A program made the position numbers and the translations under genes. A DNA stretch of 64,000 bases, taken from contig CM068829.1 in assembly GCA_028554795.2 (NCBI GenBank), positions 135,570,579-135,634,578 of the forward strand, written 5' to 3'. Shown one piece after another: positions 10,980-23,528 of the stretch (position 1 is its first letter; each line of letters starts with the position of its first letter). This DNA is from Sinohyriopsis cumingii. Taxonomy: Eukaryota > Mollusca > Bivalvia > Unionida > Unionidae. The notes beneath the pieces are model-generated. The model did no database searches, was not told where the DNA came from, and worked only from the letters and a program-made list of their open reading frames with translations.

Positions 10980-11237
10980 CAGTGGCGTCACTAGGGTTCG
11001 TGTCACCCAGTGCGGTAATTCATGATGTCACCCCCATGGACCTCCTTCCTGCACAAAAATTCTAAATTTTTATAGACAGTCATGTACAGTAACTCATGGT
11101 GTCACCCCATGGAACACGTCCTGCACAAAAAAGTCGAAAATTTTATAGACAGTCATTTGGGTGTCACCCCTTCTGATGGTGTCACCCGGTGCGGTCCGCA
11201 CCCACCGCACCCCCCCCCCCTCCCCGTGACGCCACTG
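10980..11237. mobile_element. hAT-type MITE with internal tandem repeat
   Basis: A 258-bp non-coding element with perfect 12-bp terminal inverted repeats (CAGTGGCGTCAC / GTGACGCCACTG) and a perfect 8-bp target duplication, GGCGTGTC, at 10972-10979 and 11238-11245. The interior holds two tandem copies of a block of about 70 bp (CATGGTGTCACCCC, then CTGCACAAAAA, then TTTTATAGACAGTCAT). It depends on a hAT transposase encoded elsewhere. Confidence 0.85.
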
Positions 11238-11751
11238 GGCGTGTCTACACCCTGTACCTGCCGTCACCCATACCCCACCACGAAAGTACGAATGGGGTAT
11301 AGCTAAACATTGATATAGTATACCCCTTATCCGCTACCCCTGCATAAAACAATGTTTTTCAAGGTCATGGACTACATTTAATTTCAGTGTGTACATACCA
11401 TGTCCTTTCCATAATTAGCTCAGGATTGCAAAATGTTAAGTAAGGGGAGTAATATATCATGGCATGTGATACTTTGAACCGTAGTTATCTGCCACATGTT
11501 CGCTATACAACCTTGAGAAAAACTTTAGATAGTAACGATTGTTAAATGACATCTGCTTTCACGACTATCTGGAAGACACAATTTTTAAAAAAAAATCAAA
11601 ATAAGGTATATAAACATAAAAGCTGATGAAACAAATGTAGAATTATACATTACATTATAAATAATAATGTACATTTATAAAAATGTACGGCACCGCGGCA
11701 ATAAGATGTGTATATGTGATAGCTTCCTGTGATATGGACTGCTTCATTTAA

Positions 11752-11753
<2 letters not shown>

Positions 11754-11796
<43 letters not shown>
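11754..11796. repeat. (TAA)n microsatellite
   Basis: About 14 uninterrupted AAT/TAA units. Confidence 0.95.
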
Positions 11797-11797
<1 letters not shown>

Positions 11798-11835
11798 TCA
11801 TGATATTCCATGGATAAAACGGTACAGTATTTATA

Positions 11836-11959
11836 GGTCACTGCATTCGTATGGGAAAATATGAACTAGGTTTTCGGATGGATATACTGCAAGACCATGG
11901 GAGTGCAGTATATCCATCCAACGAAACTAGTTCATATTTTCCTATAAAAATGCAGTAAC
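11836..11959. repeat. Large imperfect palindrome (foldback hairpin)
   Basis: Two arms of about 55 bp (11836-11891 and 11904-11959) are reverse complements with a few mismatches, separated by a 12-nt loop (AGACCATGGGAG). Shared blocks are GGAAAATATGAACTAG and GGATGGATATACTGCA. No flanking target duplication was identified. It could be a foldback element, a small MITE or a recent inverted duplication. Confidence 0.85.
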
Positions 11960-13030
11960 CTTTTTATTATATTCTCATTTCCTTATTCTACCTTAGGCTT
12001 AATTATATAAACAAAAATACATTTCAAGAAACGAAGTAACTGAATTTATGCTGTACTCCAAACAAAATACACTAACGCATATTCATCAGTACACAATAAC
12101 AACATTATTAATACACACATATCTCCGCCCAGATAAATTTGAACATAGTCGCGCTGTAGACATCGCTTTTAAAAGAAAATGGCATTTTGGTCTTGTTAAA
12201 ATTGAAACTTAGAATTATATGGTGAATGAATGCCCATTGCACCAACTTTTCCATTTGGTCTGGAATGAATAGATTTTGGTATTTTTGTCCAGTCTACAAA
12301 ATTTCGTGATTATTGGCTGGATTTTTCTGTGCCAATTCTACATGAAGTACATCTCATTTCAGCAGCTAGGGTCAGCGTGTTGACATATGCAAGCGTGTTT
12401 CTGTTATGTAATTGAATGTTTGAAATCATATTGTGCGAAAAATATGAATTTTGTTCAATTCTAATTATCAAGAAAACGTTATGGAATATAATGCTCCTTT
12501 CATTTGGAGAGTAGTAATTTCTAATGTTATTCCTGCACTTGTGCAAAGAAAGAAATTGAAGAATCCGTCGGGTTTCAACAAAATAAAAGTATTCCTTACG
12601 TTGATGAAGTTATTATGACATGCAGCTATCCAGTCACATGGAACCAGTTTAAAATAGCAATTATTTACCTTCGAGGTTTATTCCTATCATTTGAGGAAAA
12701 GGCAAAGGAAGTTCCCATCGCTTATCCCTGTTACTTTTGACGTTATCAATAGTATGACGTCACAGAAGACGCGACATCGTCATGGACGTCAAAGTGCGTA
12801 AACCTAAAGTTTTCTTCCCTCTTTCTTAAGCAAAACACTCATTTCATCATTTTTGTACAGGTTAGAATTTATATTATTGTTCCACATGCTGTTGCTAAAG
12901 TTAGTTTGGAAGAGCCTAGAGGACCACTATAAGACCGACATGTTTCGTTTCACCTGTCATTTTATCCAGGCCCTGGCTTCTGTTGCAAAGCTGTGATTGA
13001 TCAAAAGTGAGAAGTGACTGATACTCCTCC
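11960..13030. other. AT-rich non-coding stretch
   Basis: No gene or repeat recognised. Confidence 0.5.
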
Positions 13031-13172
13031 AGTGGCGGATTTCACTTCTTTAAAGCTTTCTTGAAAAAGAAAATAACTAATAACAATTTCGTCCCCACTC
13101 CAACTGAAAAAATACCAACCTTAGGCTACATTTTTCTCTTATAGACCCTCTTTCCACCCCTCCCTGTTCGAC
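13031..13172. mobile_element. Possible hAT MITE remnant
   Basis: The left end, CAGTGGCGGATTTC, is a typical hAT-MITE terminus. A degraded counterpart, ACACCGCTG, ends near 13172. No convincing 8-bp duplication is visible. Confidence 0.3.
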
Positions 13173-13189
13173 ACCGCTGCCTCCCCTGA

Positions 13190-13650
13190 CGGAAGGAATT
13201 GGGTCACGATTAGTACTTCCAGTTCGGTACTCACGAATGTAGTTCTAGTCTATTTTTAGAATATGTTTCACTCTCTCATTTTGGTGGTGACAGAACAGTT
13301 ATATTTGTGCATTTTTGGTAGGGATTTAAAAGTAATTGTTTTTAATTGAGAATATGAGATCAGGGTGTGGTTGTCGGTGTGTATTTCAGCGACAGTGCAC
13401 AGTAAGTAATAAGGCATTGGTGATGATCCGGAAGTGAAATCTATGTTCCATTGCATGCTGCTCTGTTTACAGTCTAGCCTCTCAAAACAATGCCGGTGAA
13501 TCTTTGACAAAAACTTCACCGAGAAGTCATCATTAAATGTATTTTAGATTAGCATATGATTTGTATTGATTGCCACACACTGGAAAGGTCAGTACTGAGA
13601 AACAAATGTATAGAACATATTGTAAAATTAATTATGTTCTATGTCCTTTC
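13190..13650 (+). repeat. Unclassified interspersed repeat R1, copy 1
   Basis: About 450 bp that reappear at 18150-18610 (direct) and about 31440-31830 (inverted). The best-conserved core contains CCGGAAGTG, then TGTTCCATTGCATGCTGC, then TGTTTACAGTC. It ends in a small AGAACATA / TATGTTCT inverted repeat near 13611-13640. I cannot assign a class; no terminal inverted repeat or long frame is seen. Confidence 0.75.
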
Positions 13651-14316
13651 AGGACAGTATTGATTAAACTTTAAATTGCTATAAAGTTTATTATTAATGA
13701 TAGGCACATGAAATTGTCACACCTTGAGTATATTGACTGTAGCAATAAGAAAAGATAATTAGAATTTAAAAAATGTAATTCGAAAAATTCTCATAAATGA
13801 TATATGTCGGAGACGACACTAATTATTATTAACAGCAATGTATTTGAACATAATATAGAAATTGCACTGGATGATTGTTTCAAAGCATGTCAGCGAATAT
13901 CTCTTTAAAGTCTGTGCTAGCACATACTAGTGATTGCAGAATATGGACAAAATAAAAGTAACATTCAATAGATTATATGGCTTATTGTCATATAGAGATC
14001 CTGAAACAAACAGCTGGAACAAAAAGCATGTCATCAGACTGACATTAATTGTAAAGTTGAAAAGTTTGACTATTCCAAAGGAGCTCGATGCATCCCATTT
14101 ATGCTACAATAGTTTGCATCTGAATGTGGATCATCTGATTCTAGAACCTCATTCCGTTAACAATAATAGGCTGTGCGGCAGTGGTTATGGGCATTGCATG
14201 GGCCATGGTGACTTACCAGACTGCACGATAAAGTCGAAAATGTAACATGTAATAATACAGGTATCACGATATATCCTTACTTTCACCCACATCCATATCG
14301 AATTATGTCTGAAATT
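13651..14316. other. AT-rich non-coding stretch
   Basis: One 103-codon frame (13934-14245, plus) has no recognisable domain and I do not call it a gene. Confidence 0.45.
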
Positions 14317-14420
14317 GAAGGAAGGAAGGAAGGAAGGATGGATGGATGGATGGATGGATGGATGGATGGACGGATGAATGGGTGGTTGGATGGATGGATT
14401 AATGTATGGTTGGATGGATA
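14317..14420. repeat. (GGAA)n(GGAT)n microsatellite
   Basis: GGAA units change to GGAT units at about 14338, with decay to the right. Confidence 0.95.
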
Positions 14421-14510
14421 GACGTCTTGAGCAAGAAGGAGAAAAGAAAGAGTGTGGTCTTTATTTTAGTAGACCATGCTGGTATGTATGCTGTCTTAAA
14501 TACATTTCTT

Positions 14511-14557
14511 CATTCCTTCCATTCATTCATTCATTCATTCATACATACATTCATTTA
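14511..14557. repeat. (TTCA)n microsatellite
   Basis: An ATTC/TTCA tract with TACA interruptions. Confidence 0.9.
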
Positions 14558-14759
14558 GCGAGTAAGCCACATCATGTCATGTCATGTTATTTTTGTTAAG
14601 AAGTTTTAAAGATTTGTTTATTTTACTTTTTAATTTCTTTATTTGTGTCTTCATATTCACAGAAAACTGTTCCGACTTTTCCATTGGTCTCCTCGGATGG
14701 TAATAAGTAATCCAACTGCACATAACATTTTGCACATGGAATTAAGATAATCTTTTCTA

Positions 14760-16600
14760 TATGCAGTGTCCATTGGCTCCTGCTAAAACTGTACATAGGA
14801 GTGATCGCCCTTGGTTTATATCAGTCCGTTCAGTAGTCAGACTTCGTCTTGCCTTGCTGAGTCATGTACCTCAGATGGGCTTGTATCATATTTCCTCGTC
14901 TTGCTCGAATACGTTACCTGGTTTGTGGACGCTTTTGATACAACTGATTGTAAGTGCAGTCTTTATCCATTGCCTCCAGTGATCTCAGAGTCCTTGTTGA
15001 AAGTTTACCTCCAAAGTTTGTGTCACTTTTGTTTTATGTGATGATCTCCGTATATTATTGAATCTGTGTATAGTTGAATGCACTCATGCCTCGAAGTTTC
15101 TGGAATAGTTCACATTTTAGGTAATGAAACACTGACTGATCTGTTCACAGCCTCACATTTCTGTGTATGTTTTCAGTCGCATTCTTTCTACATCACAGGA
15201 GAGTTTCATTTTCAGAACCTCTAGCAGGATGTTCTCATCATTTTCTGTCATCTTAAGATGAGTCACTGAATGACAGCCCATGTATGATGATCACATCCAC
15301 CAGCTGCTAGTACTTCCCACTCACCCCCCACCCCACCCCACCCCCCACCCCCCACAGACCTTTGAATAATGCCGGCATTTTGAGCATTCCCCTGAATAAC
15401 AGCGTAGAGTGGCAGCCAGTACTTGGGGAAATTGACATTCAATTTTTATAACATCACCAATATTGTCCTCCATCATTTGCTTGAATAACAAACAGCAGCG
15501 TGCTTTAGTGCCTTGGCTTTCAATTTTCTGTTTGAGACTTTTTCCTTCTCTTGTTCTTGTTCCTGGAAACATGTGTTCACTAAATATTGCAGAATTACAC
15601 CGTAAACGTCCCAAATGGATGGGGTCCACCAGTCTTTCTACTTCCCACATTGGATGCAGAATGTTGTAAGCGTCTAAAAAGACAGCAGCAGCCTATGCAT
15701 CTGCATCTGTTGTTGCATGTCTAATGAGAATCTCTTGCAGCACAAACATTTTTTCCCATTTCTCTTGCTATTTCAAACTCTGAATGTGGTGCAACTGGTA
15801 ATAGATTTGCTGTTAAGTCAGCATGGCCTCCTGGACATTGCTAATCAAAACATTTCCCCTCCAGTCCAACACAGCTTGTGTTCTACTGTAATCCTTACAA
15901 TGTATTCCTCCTCTGTAAGTTTCACAGTTAATTCCAACAGCTTACGATGAAATTTGACCAGGCATCTTTTCATGTCCAAAACTAACGGCATTGTATCTTG
16001 CGTCAAAAGCGACATTATTTGCTCATGATGCTGAACACCCCGCACGACATTAACCTGTCTGACTAGTTTCTGTCATATCCATGTCATTGAGTTCCACAGT
16101 TGCTTTGCCTACAGTGTTGGAGTCCATTTGCATAGATGTTCTTCTAAGTGGTGGAATGTCAGTGTCTACAAGCAAGTATCTAGACATGGTATTGTCCATT
16201 GGCGTATATTAATATCCAGCTTGAAATATCATATTTACAGCAGCAGGATTTGGTCCAGGTTTATTTGATTTTATCTCCTCATGCAACTTATTCTCTGGTG
16301 ACTTAACGCTGCAGTTTTTACACATCTTGTATGCTTTCAAGCAAGTCCCCTTTTTCATTAACAATTGGGAATTCTGGTCCGTCAGATACGTTGGCTTGAT
16401 TAATATGGCGATGAATATTATTCTTCATCTCAACATCTTTTTCATGCAGATGATACGTGTCCCATCGTGCTCGTTCAGTTCTGTCTCTCTCAGGTCCAGT
16501 TTTGCTCTGATGATGGTCGTATAATTTTAGCAGACCCAGGTGTGCTATTACAGTCCGGTGCCTGAACTAACTGGAGACCCCCATGTGTCGGCTTTGTTAC
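14760..16600 (-). pseudogene. Degenerate Mutator-like transposase
   Basis: Read on the minus strand, frame fragments line up with the Mutator-like transposase domain common in aquatic invertebrates. The N-terminal part (about 16600-16200) has YKMCKNCSVKSP, a Cys pair followed by a conserved turn, and a downstream NPAAVNMIFQAGY segment. The middle (about 15720-15320) has TTDADA then VDPIHLGRL, which matches the expected TTDGD ... D-x-x-H catalytic region, and ends in CYSGECSKC. The C-terminal part is a poorly preserved GRSLL-like segment near 14800. There are several stops and frame breaks, so it is dead. The family name is from recognition of the motif order, without a search. No terminal inverted repeats were located. 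Confidence 0.6.
15323..15353 (-). repeat. C-tract run with G-quadruplex potential on the minus strand
   Basis: Runs of four to six C separated by single A residues, giving more than four G-runs on the minus strand. It interrupts the Mutator-like relic. Confidence 0.7.
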
Positions 16601-16803
16601 TGCTATGAGAGAGAACCTATCTGCATCCATTCTTCTGGTCACTGGAACAGATCCAGCACTGGAACTTGGTAGGTTATTATTAGTCGGATATCTGAATCCT
16701 TTGTTATGTGGAATATTTCCAGGTTTAAAAATGTTGTCTTCATCTTCTTGTACCCTTTCATGGTTTCAGTTACAATAACTGCATGCAAAATACAAAACGT
16801 ATC

Positions 16804-16822
16804 CTCTCTCTCTCTCTCTCTC
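16804..16822. repeat. (CT)n microsatellite
   Basis: A short uninterrupted CT tract. Confidence 0.9.
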
Positions 16823-17085
16823 ACTTATATAACTAGGAAAAAGGATGCTAGCTTGGTTTCAGAGAACTACACCACCTTTTCAGTACTATAGAGCGTTTCA
16901 CGGTTGCAACAGATTTACTGGTCGTATCGCTTACAATTACGTCCCTTGGCTACAATGTGCATGCCCTCAAAACAATGTCTAGTTCCGGATAGTTTAGAAT
17001 TTCGCACCGCTTGGTTAGCGAAACAAAGTCAACAAAAGAAGGAATCTTAGCTGTACTACATATCATTATGGTAAACCCAATAAAT

Positions 17086-17088
<3 letters not shown>

Positions 17089-17118
<30 letters not shown>
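17089..17118. repeat. (TA)n microsatellite
   Basis: About 15 TA units. Confidence 0.95.
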
Positions 17119-17120
<2 letters not shown>

Positions 17121-18149
17121 AACATCATTTATTCCTCTGGAACAACCTTTTCAAAATTAGTTAGGGCTGTAAAAAAACAACATATTTTCATTATTCCTCA
17201 AGCAAGATTAATTGCAGGAACAATCTTTTTACGCAGCGATACACTTTCGCACAATCAGATAATACAAACTAGAGTATGAGGTAGTGATATAAAGATAATG
17301 AAGTTCTGAAATGGGCAGAAAACATATATTTGAAAGCTGAGACCAACGCAGAATAGTAACACAATAAAGATGTAAAAACAATCTATCAAATCTTGATAGA
17401 ATTTCTTTTTAAGATAGTGAGATGTCCATCTTGCTTTTTGAATGTGAGCGGTCTGTCACATTTTCTTGATCTGCATATGGCATCTTTATTGACTGACCTA
17501 TCCGGAAGTGAGTTGCACTGAGACGCCCTCTGGTGTGTTGAAGGGGAGATGATAACCTCGAAATGGTCAATTGGAAGCCTCACATATGAGGGTTCCACCC
17601 TTTTATGGGTGGAAATGATATAATTTTCTTGGTTAGTACCCATAGCTAGCGTATTTAGATGCATCCATATTTCAGGTGTTACCTTTGATTGACAGGCTCT
17701 GGTTTAACTGCTTCACACCTGATAATGAAAACCATTGATGTTCATGATAAAGGAATGGAGAGACTTTGCCATAGAATAAAATGTGTCAGGTTTTAAATTT
17801 TCATTAAAGTTTAAGTTAGATTTAAATTTTCATATCAAAATATGCATCATTTTATAAAACAGTCAAGTTTAATTTCTAGTACTTTTCAGATTGGTGCTAG
17901 GACTAAAAACTAATTACAGTTTATTTGATGTGTTTATCTTGATGAGCGAAATCACAATTAAACTTTACGTTTTGTGAATTTTTGGACATTCGGCCATTTG
18001 GAATCGGCTTGTGCTTGTGTTACATTGGTGTTAGCTAAAATCCTATAACTGTACTATTCATGGATGAAATTTCTTAAAACTTTTCATAAGTATTTAGAGC
18101 CATTGATTTGATCACGGATGTAAATTTTGTCCATTGAGGTGAAATTGTC
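17119..18149. other. Non-coding stretch with a short perfect hairpin
   Basis: A 92-codon minus-strand frame (17386-17664) has no domain that I can name. At 17593-17614, TTCCACCC and GGGTGGAA form an 8-bp perfect stem with a 6-nt loop. Nothing else is recognised. Confidence 0.45.
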
Positions 18150-18610
18150 TAACGCTGTCAGGAATGGGGCATAATTAATACTTCCAGTTCAGTACCAACG
18201 AATTTAGTTCTAGTCTGTTTTAGAACATTTTTACTCTCATTTTGGTGGTGATAGAAGAGTTATATTTATGAATTGTGGTAGGGATTTAAAGGTAATGGTT
18301 TATTCTTGAGAATATGAGCTCAGGATGTGGTTGTATGTGTGTATTTCGGCGACAGTGGACAGTGAGTATTAAGGCATTGGTGATGATTCGGAAGTGAAAT
18401 CTGTGTTCCATTTCATGCTGCTCTGTTTACAGTCTAGCCTCTCAAACAAAATGCCGGTGAACCTTTGACAAGAACTTCACATTGAAGTCATATTTCAAGG
18501 TATTGTAGATTAACATATGAGATGTATTGATTGCCAGACAGTGGTAAGGTTAGTACTGAGAACCGAATGTAGAGAACATATAGCAAAATTAATTGTGTTC
18601 TAAGTCCAGA
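18150..18610 (+). repeat. Unclassified interspersed repeat R1, copy 2
   Basis: Direct copy of 13190-13650, roughly 85% similar by eye. It has the same order of landmarks (ACTTCCAGTTC, GATGATTCGGAAGTG, TGTTTACAGTC), ending in a weakened AGAACATA-type inverted repeat. Confidence 0.75.
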
Positions 18611-19439
18611 ACCGCTTCAAGGTTATGTTTCAGAGTAAATCTAATTATGCTTTGGAGCCATTCTTGCGCGAGACGCATTGACAGTAACGAGTCAGTTTAT
18701 TAAGGATAGATCTATTCCCGAATGTTATTTTAATTCAGAATTGTTTTTGATGACGTAACACCAGCGAAAAGCTTCGACTGTCTTGATTGCATTCTTATAG
18801 CACATTTCACCTTATATTTGAAAATATTATAATTTTTGTTGTTATCTTTCGCTTTAATTTATTCTATCATTTTAACGAATTTCAACATCTTTTCATTTTC
18901 CTTTCATCTTGTAGGAGTGCGTGTTTATGTAAAAAGGTCATCATCCAAATGCTTTACCAATTTTTACCTGTATATTTGTAGTACTTAATATTTTATTTGG
19001 CACTATATAGTCACGATTGTGCTAAGGTTCCGTCCAAACCTACATATATGCACTTTTCTAAGATGATTGAAATTTTAAAGGGATTATCTACTGCAGAATT
19101 GTTTTCCCAGGAGGAGTAAGGTGAAAATGTTTAATCCCAGCCATTAAATATTAAGCTTGTGGTCACAAGATAAAAATACTGTATACTATTTCAACGGTCA
19201 ATGAGTACTAAGGTACTAAGGTCATAAATATAGCATTAAGTTGGATTGTAATAATTATATTACAACCAACAAAAAAAGAAACCAAGGAAGAAGGTGGGTG
19301 TGATTTAATTCGGGTTTTCTGAAGGGAGGATGGGCAGGGCTGACCTGGAGGAGAGAACTATTAACAACGATATCATCAATTATCAATACGATGAACGCAT
19401 AAAAGAAGGGAATACAGTGTGTGTGATTTTGAATTTTAA
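18611..19439. other. AT-rich non-coding stretch
   Basis: No gene or repeat recognised. Confidence 0.5.
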
Positions 19440-19732
19440 CATAGCTTTAACATTTTTTCAGTCGTATCTCTACGATGTCAGCAGTGTGGCAGTTTATAAT
19501 GATGCCTAACACGGGGGCATCATGTCGCAGACATTTAGCAAGATGTCCCACCCATTCACATTATCCTGACACCAGGCCGACCAGTCCTAACACGAACTTC
19601 TAATGCTGAGCGCAAACCGAGGCAACTGTTAGTACCATTTTTTGAAAGTCATTGGTATGACTCAGATGGGTATCGAACCCATGACCTCATGCATCCGAGG
19701 CAGATGTTCTAACCACTATGCCACCGGAACGG
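19440..19732 (-). mobile_element. tRNA-derived SINE, family A
   Basis: On the minus strand it begins with a tRNA-like head: GGTGGCATAGTGGTTAGAAC is an A-box-like segment and GGTTCGATACCC is B-box-like. The body contains GACTGGTCGGCCTGGTGTC, and the 3' end is TTAAAGCTA-like. The same order is seen at 21847-22135 and 32790-33112. It is non-coding and depends on LINE reverse transcriptase. Confidence 0.75.
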
Positions 19733-21846
19733 TGAGGAAATACAGGAAAAAGTTGAAAGTAAATTGATACTTTTAATATTCTGATTCTGAAATTCTACGT
19801 AACATCTTCAACGTACTTGGAATCGCCATTTCATACCTTTGAATCGTTAAGTAACTGTTTTATTACCTGCATATTTTTTTCATTAAACCTTTGAAAGATG
19901 TATATGTCTCGGTATGAATAACCGTCTTTTCTGATAGATGTAGACGTCATTTATGAAACTGTTTCCGCTTCTCGATACATTTTTCATCGTTAAATATTTA
20001 GTCATGTGTTTAATAGATTATCCCACGATACATGCACACCTAACTCTTCTTTTAACTGTCACTGCATTTCATTATTTTATGAAGTAATGAACTCAGAAGA
20101 ACTTGCTGAATGAAATATGTTGCTCGTTTTTGTTCGACAAGAACTTCGCCCCTTGATCTGGATCATTTGTAAATATCATGCTGAACAGATGACGTCATTA
20201 CCTGACAAGTTATGAATCAATAATGTCATAAATTGCATTCGTTATGTACTTGACCTCTTTATTTGTTCAATGGGATTCATCTCTGACATAATCGTTTTTT
20301 ATTTCTAAGAGAAGTTGCATAAATTATGCTGCAGTAGACAGGATTTATATTTGTAGTTTCAGTTCGTGTAGTAAGTGTTATATTTCAGCCGCTTGAGAAC
20401 TTATTCATGTAAAAGGAAATTTGTTCCAAAAGACACTAATGTATTTAGTACATAATCGTATCCTTATGAATTCTACCTGGCTTATGTTTATATTGACATG
20501 AAGTAAATCAATTAAAAAGTAATAATAAAATTGTAAATAATTACTGTTTAGAATTATATTGTTATAAATTATAATTTTAAAGTTCTACTATGCTCGTCAG
20601 ATAGAATTCTGATCAATGATGTCTGCGATGAAAGCATGCAAAAGTATGCTTAATATATGGAAGATAATTATCTGAAGCCATCGTGTTTGTATTTCTTTAT
20701 TAATAATTACATTTTTGTATACCCATCCCGCCTTCAGCGCAGTGAGAAAGTAAAGAGCCACACAAGTGTCTGAAAGAGCGAGACGATACATCATTGTTTT
20801 TGGATCATCCAATATTTAATTGTAAATTTTCAGACTGGGATTCAGCCAATAATATACATCACCCATATTTTTGAAACAGTTATTTATACATATATTTTTC
20901 AATTTCAGTTTCTGTTTGTTTCAAGCTATCGACAGAACATGCTTTTCTACATATTTTTGTGCAAACAAGCACGTTGTGACTGCTATCAATTCATCTGATC
21001 AAACACGTGTCTGCAAGTCTTTATCCATCTTAATTTGTCTATGTTTTGGGAAAGAATTCCTAAAGTTAGACGATAAGGCTATCAACCGTCAGGATTACAA
21101 GGCTCCTTATCATTGTTACCAACAAATCGTTACACATCGTTACATACTTATAATTGTTTCATAGCTATATCTACTTGTCTTTCATCAGCTGAGTAATAAT
21201 TTTTTCCTTCTTTCTTAACATTCAAGAATCTGGAATGTAAATTATTACATGGAATAATTTTGGTTATTACAATTGAAAAGATATTCTGAATCTTGTTTCC
21301 TCAGATGGAAGAAGCGTCATATATATTTGATAAAAGACCTGTATTATTTACTTTTTCATCTCAGCGGAAAGGTGTTTGCAGAGTTTGTTGAGCATCGATC
21401 AATAATCATATGGTTTTTTTCATTTTAACCTTTAAAGAATCTGAGCTAAAATTTGTCTGTAATAATTATGATCGTTAAAATTAATTTTTTCAAAAGGATG
21501 TGACGTCACATTACTTCGAAAAAAGACATTTAGTATCCAATTGTTCTTCCCAATTCGAAGATTTTTTGAAGCATAAAGTTTTGAAAACCGTGGATATACT
21601 TATGTAAAACAAAGTGTAAAATTGGCAAGATGTGTCGATGTATGTAATATATAATTCATTTCCCGAATGAACTGCCAGCTGTGTATTGACATAAACCAGT
21701 GAAGGTAATAAATTCTTACAATGTTATGATATTTTACAGACATAAAAGTAAACATATTTTATTTAGAGTCGAAATTACATTGAAAACATAACAAACAAAC
21801 ATTACATCCGGACAACAACCCATTTGTTTGTACCCCATTTTTTAAC
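19733..21846. other. AT-rich non-coding stretch
   Basis: No exon, RNA gene or repeat recognised. Confidence 0.5.
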
Positions 21847-22135
21847 CTAGCTTTAACAATTTTTCAGTCATTTCGCTACGATGTCTGCAGTGTTGCAGTT
21901 TATAATGATGTCTAGCAATGGGGCATCATACCGGAGACATGTAGCATGTACACATGTCACATTGTCCTGACACCAGGCCGACCAGTCCTACCACTAACCT
22001 CTTAATGCTGAGCGACTAGCGAAGCAGCTATTTGTACCATTTATGTTAATCTTTGGTATCACTAGGCCGGGAATCGAACCCGCGACGTCCCTCATCCGAG
22101 GCGAACGTTCTAGCCACTAGGCCACTGGAGCTGTC
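21847..22135 (-). mobile_element. tRNA-derived SINE, family A
   Basis: Minus-strand copy with a well-kept tRNA-like head (GTGGCCTAGTGGCTAGAACG and GGGTTCGATTCCCGG) and the family body. It is diverged from the copies at 19440 and 32790. Target duplications are not evident. Confidence 0.8.
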
Positions 22136-23271
22136 CATATCCTCAATCTGAATGTAAAAGCAAAAATGCATTACGAATATAATAAATACATACAACTTTT
22201 CATTCATCAATTACTAATTTCTAACCTAATTCTCGCCACCATTAGCATGTTTGTTGGTCAAAGTAGAAGTGGTGACACTGAAACATACAATTACGAGCTA
22301 TATTATTGATATCATAGGCTGAGAAACTTTGAATATTATTTCAAAACTCGGGCAAGATATGTGTCAGAGAAAGCAAGTAAAAGTTAAACGCAATTATTTT
22401 ACAAATGAACAAAAATTTAAAGGACTTGAGAAACTACGTCGAATTCAAACAGAAAACAACCGCTCTCCTGAAAATCTTAGGTTTTATGCAGTCTTACAAA
22501 GGAATACATTTGCTTAACACATTATCAGATGTTAGTAAATTACATAAAAATGACGTTTTCTCTTAATCTGAACGTTTTCCAAACGTGACGCTTGTCAAAC
22601 TTGTGCTTAAAGTATAATAAATATAATTATATTTGTAACATTCAAATTTAATTTGTGACAAAATCAACTGTTTAATAAATTATTTTGTCATATACGATGA
22701 AAACTTAATATCATTAAATTCGTAAAAAGATAACTCGGCAATTTCAATACATTTCTTACTGACTGAAACCACCGAATTTCCGATGTAATGAAAACTTATC
22801 AAATTACGCAAAGCCAGAAAATAACACCGCAGGAAACTAGTATTCCGGCGTTACCCATAACATCTAATATTTATCATGATAAAATATCTAAAATATAGAT
22901 ATGGACCAGATATGTATTTTTATCTAAAAGTTCAATATTTGGGTCTCTTGGCGGCATGAAATTATCAAAATGGACAGTAGTTTTATCTAGTGTTAGGTAC
23001 AGTCCTCAGTGAATGTACTTCCTAGCATGTTTGTAGTTGGATGGGTTATTTATGTGCCTATACACTTAACAGGCTACGGTTCAAGGTCCATCTTTCTTCC
23101 GAGTAACATATTTGATCGAACAAAAGTAAGCATACTACCATTCTGCGAACAGTGAGTAAACGTGATAACCAAATTCGTCCCTTTTTAACATCTAGGACTG
23201 GATTTGGATAGAGACGGACGGATTCGGAACTAAAACCCAGGCAAAACTTTATGTCCGACAATATCTGTCTA
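22136..23271. other. AT-rich non-coding stretch
   Basis: No gene recognised. A short segment at 23190-23240 resembles 57185-57225 (TCTAGGAC, then GGATTCGGAA), a small dispersed repeat of unknown kind. Confidence 0.4.
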
Positions 23272-23528
23272 CAGAGGCGGATCCAATAAAATCGTTTTTT
23301 GCTTGTGGTGATGGGGACACAAGGAGCAGGCAAAAGGTGAATGGGATGGAACCGGGGGAGAGGGGGGCGAAGCCTAAGGATGATGCTGCATTTTAAGCGT
23401 TACAAGGATATAATATTTAACATTTAACTGTAATGAAAATCTTCTATAATATTTGTTCCTGTTCTTTTGCTCTCGGTTTATTGGAAGAGGAGGAGTGCCG
23501 CTGGCTTCTGCCTCCCGCGATCCACCCC
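23272..23528. mobile_element. Possible degraded hAT MITE
   Basis: The left end CAGAGGCGGATCC and the right end GCGATCCACCCCTG are imperfect inverted repeats about 250 bp apart. Short similar sequences (CTGTCTA / CTGGTCTA) lie at the flanks but do not form a clean 8-bp duplication. Confidence 0.35.

Noticed and set aside
13934-14245. 103-codon plus-strand gene
   Set aside because: No domain, splice context or homology recognised. The length is within chance for this composition.
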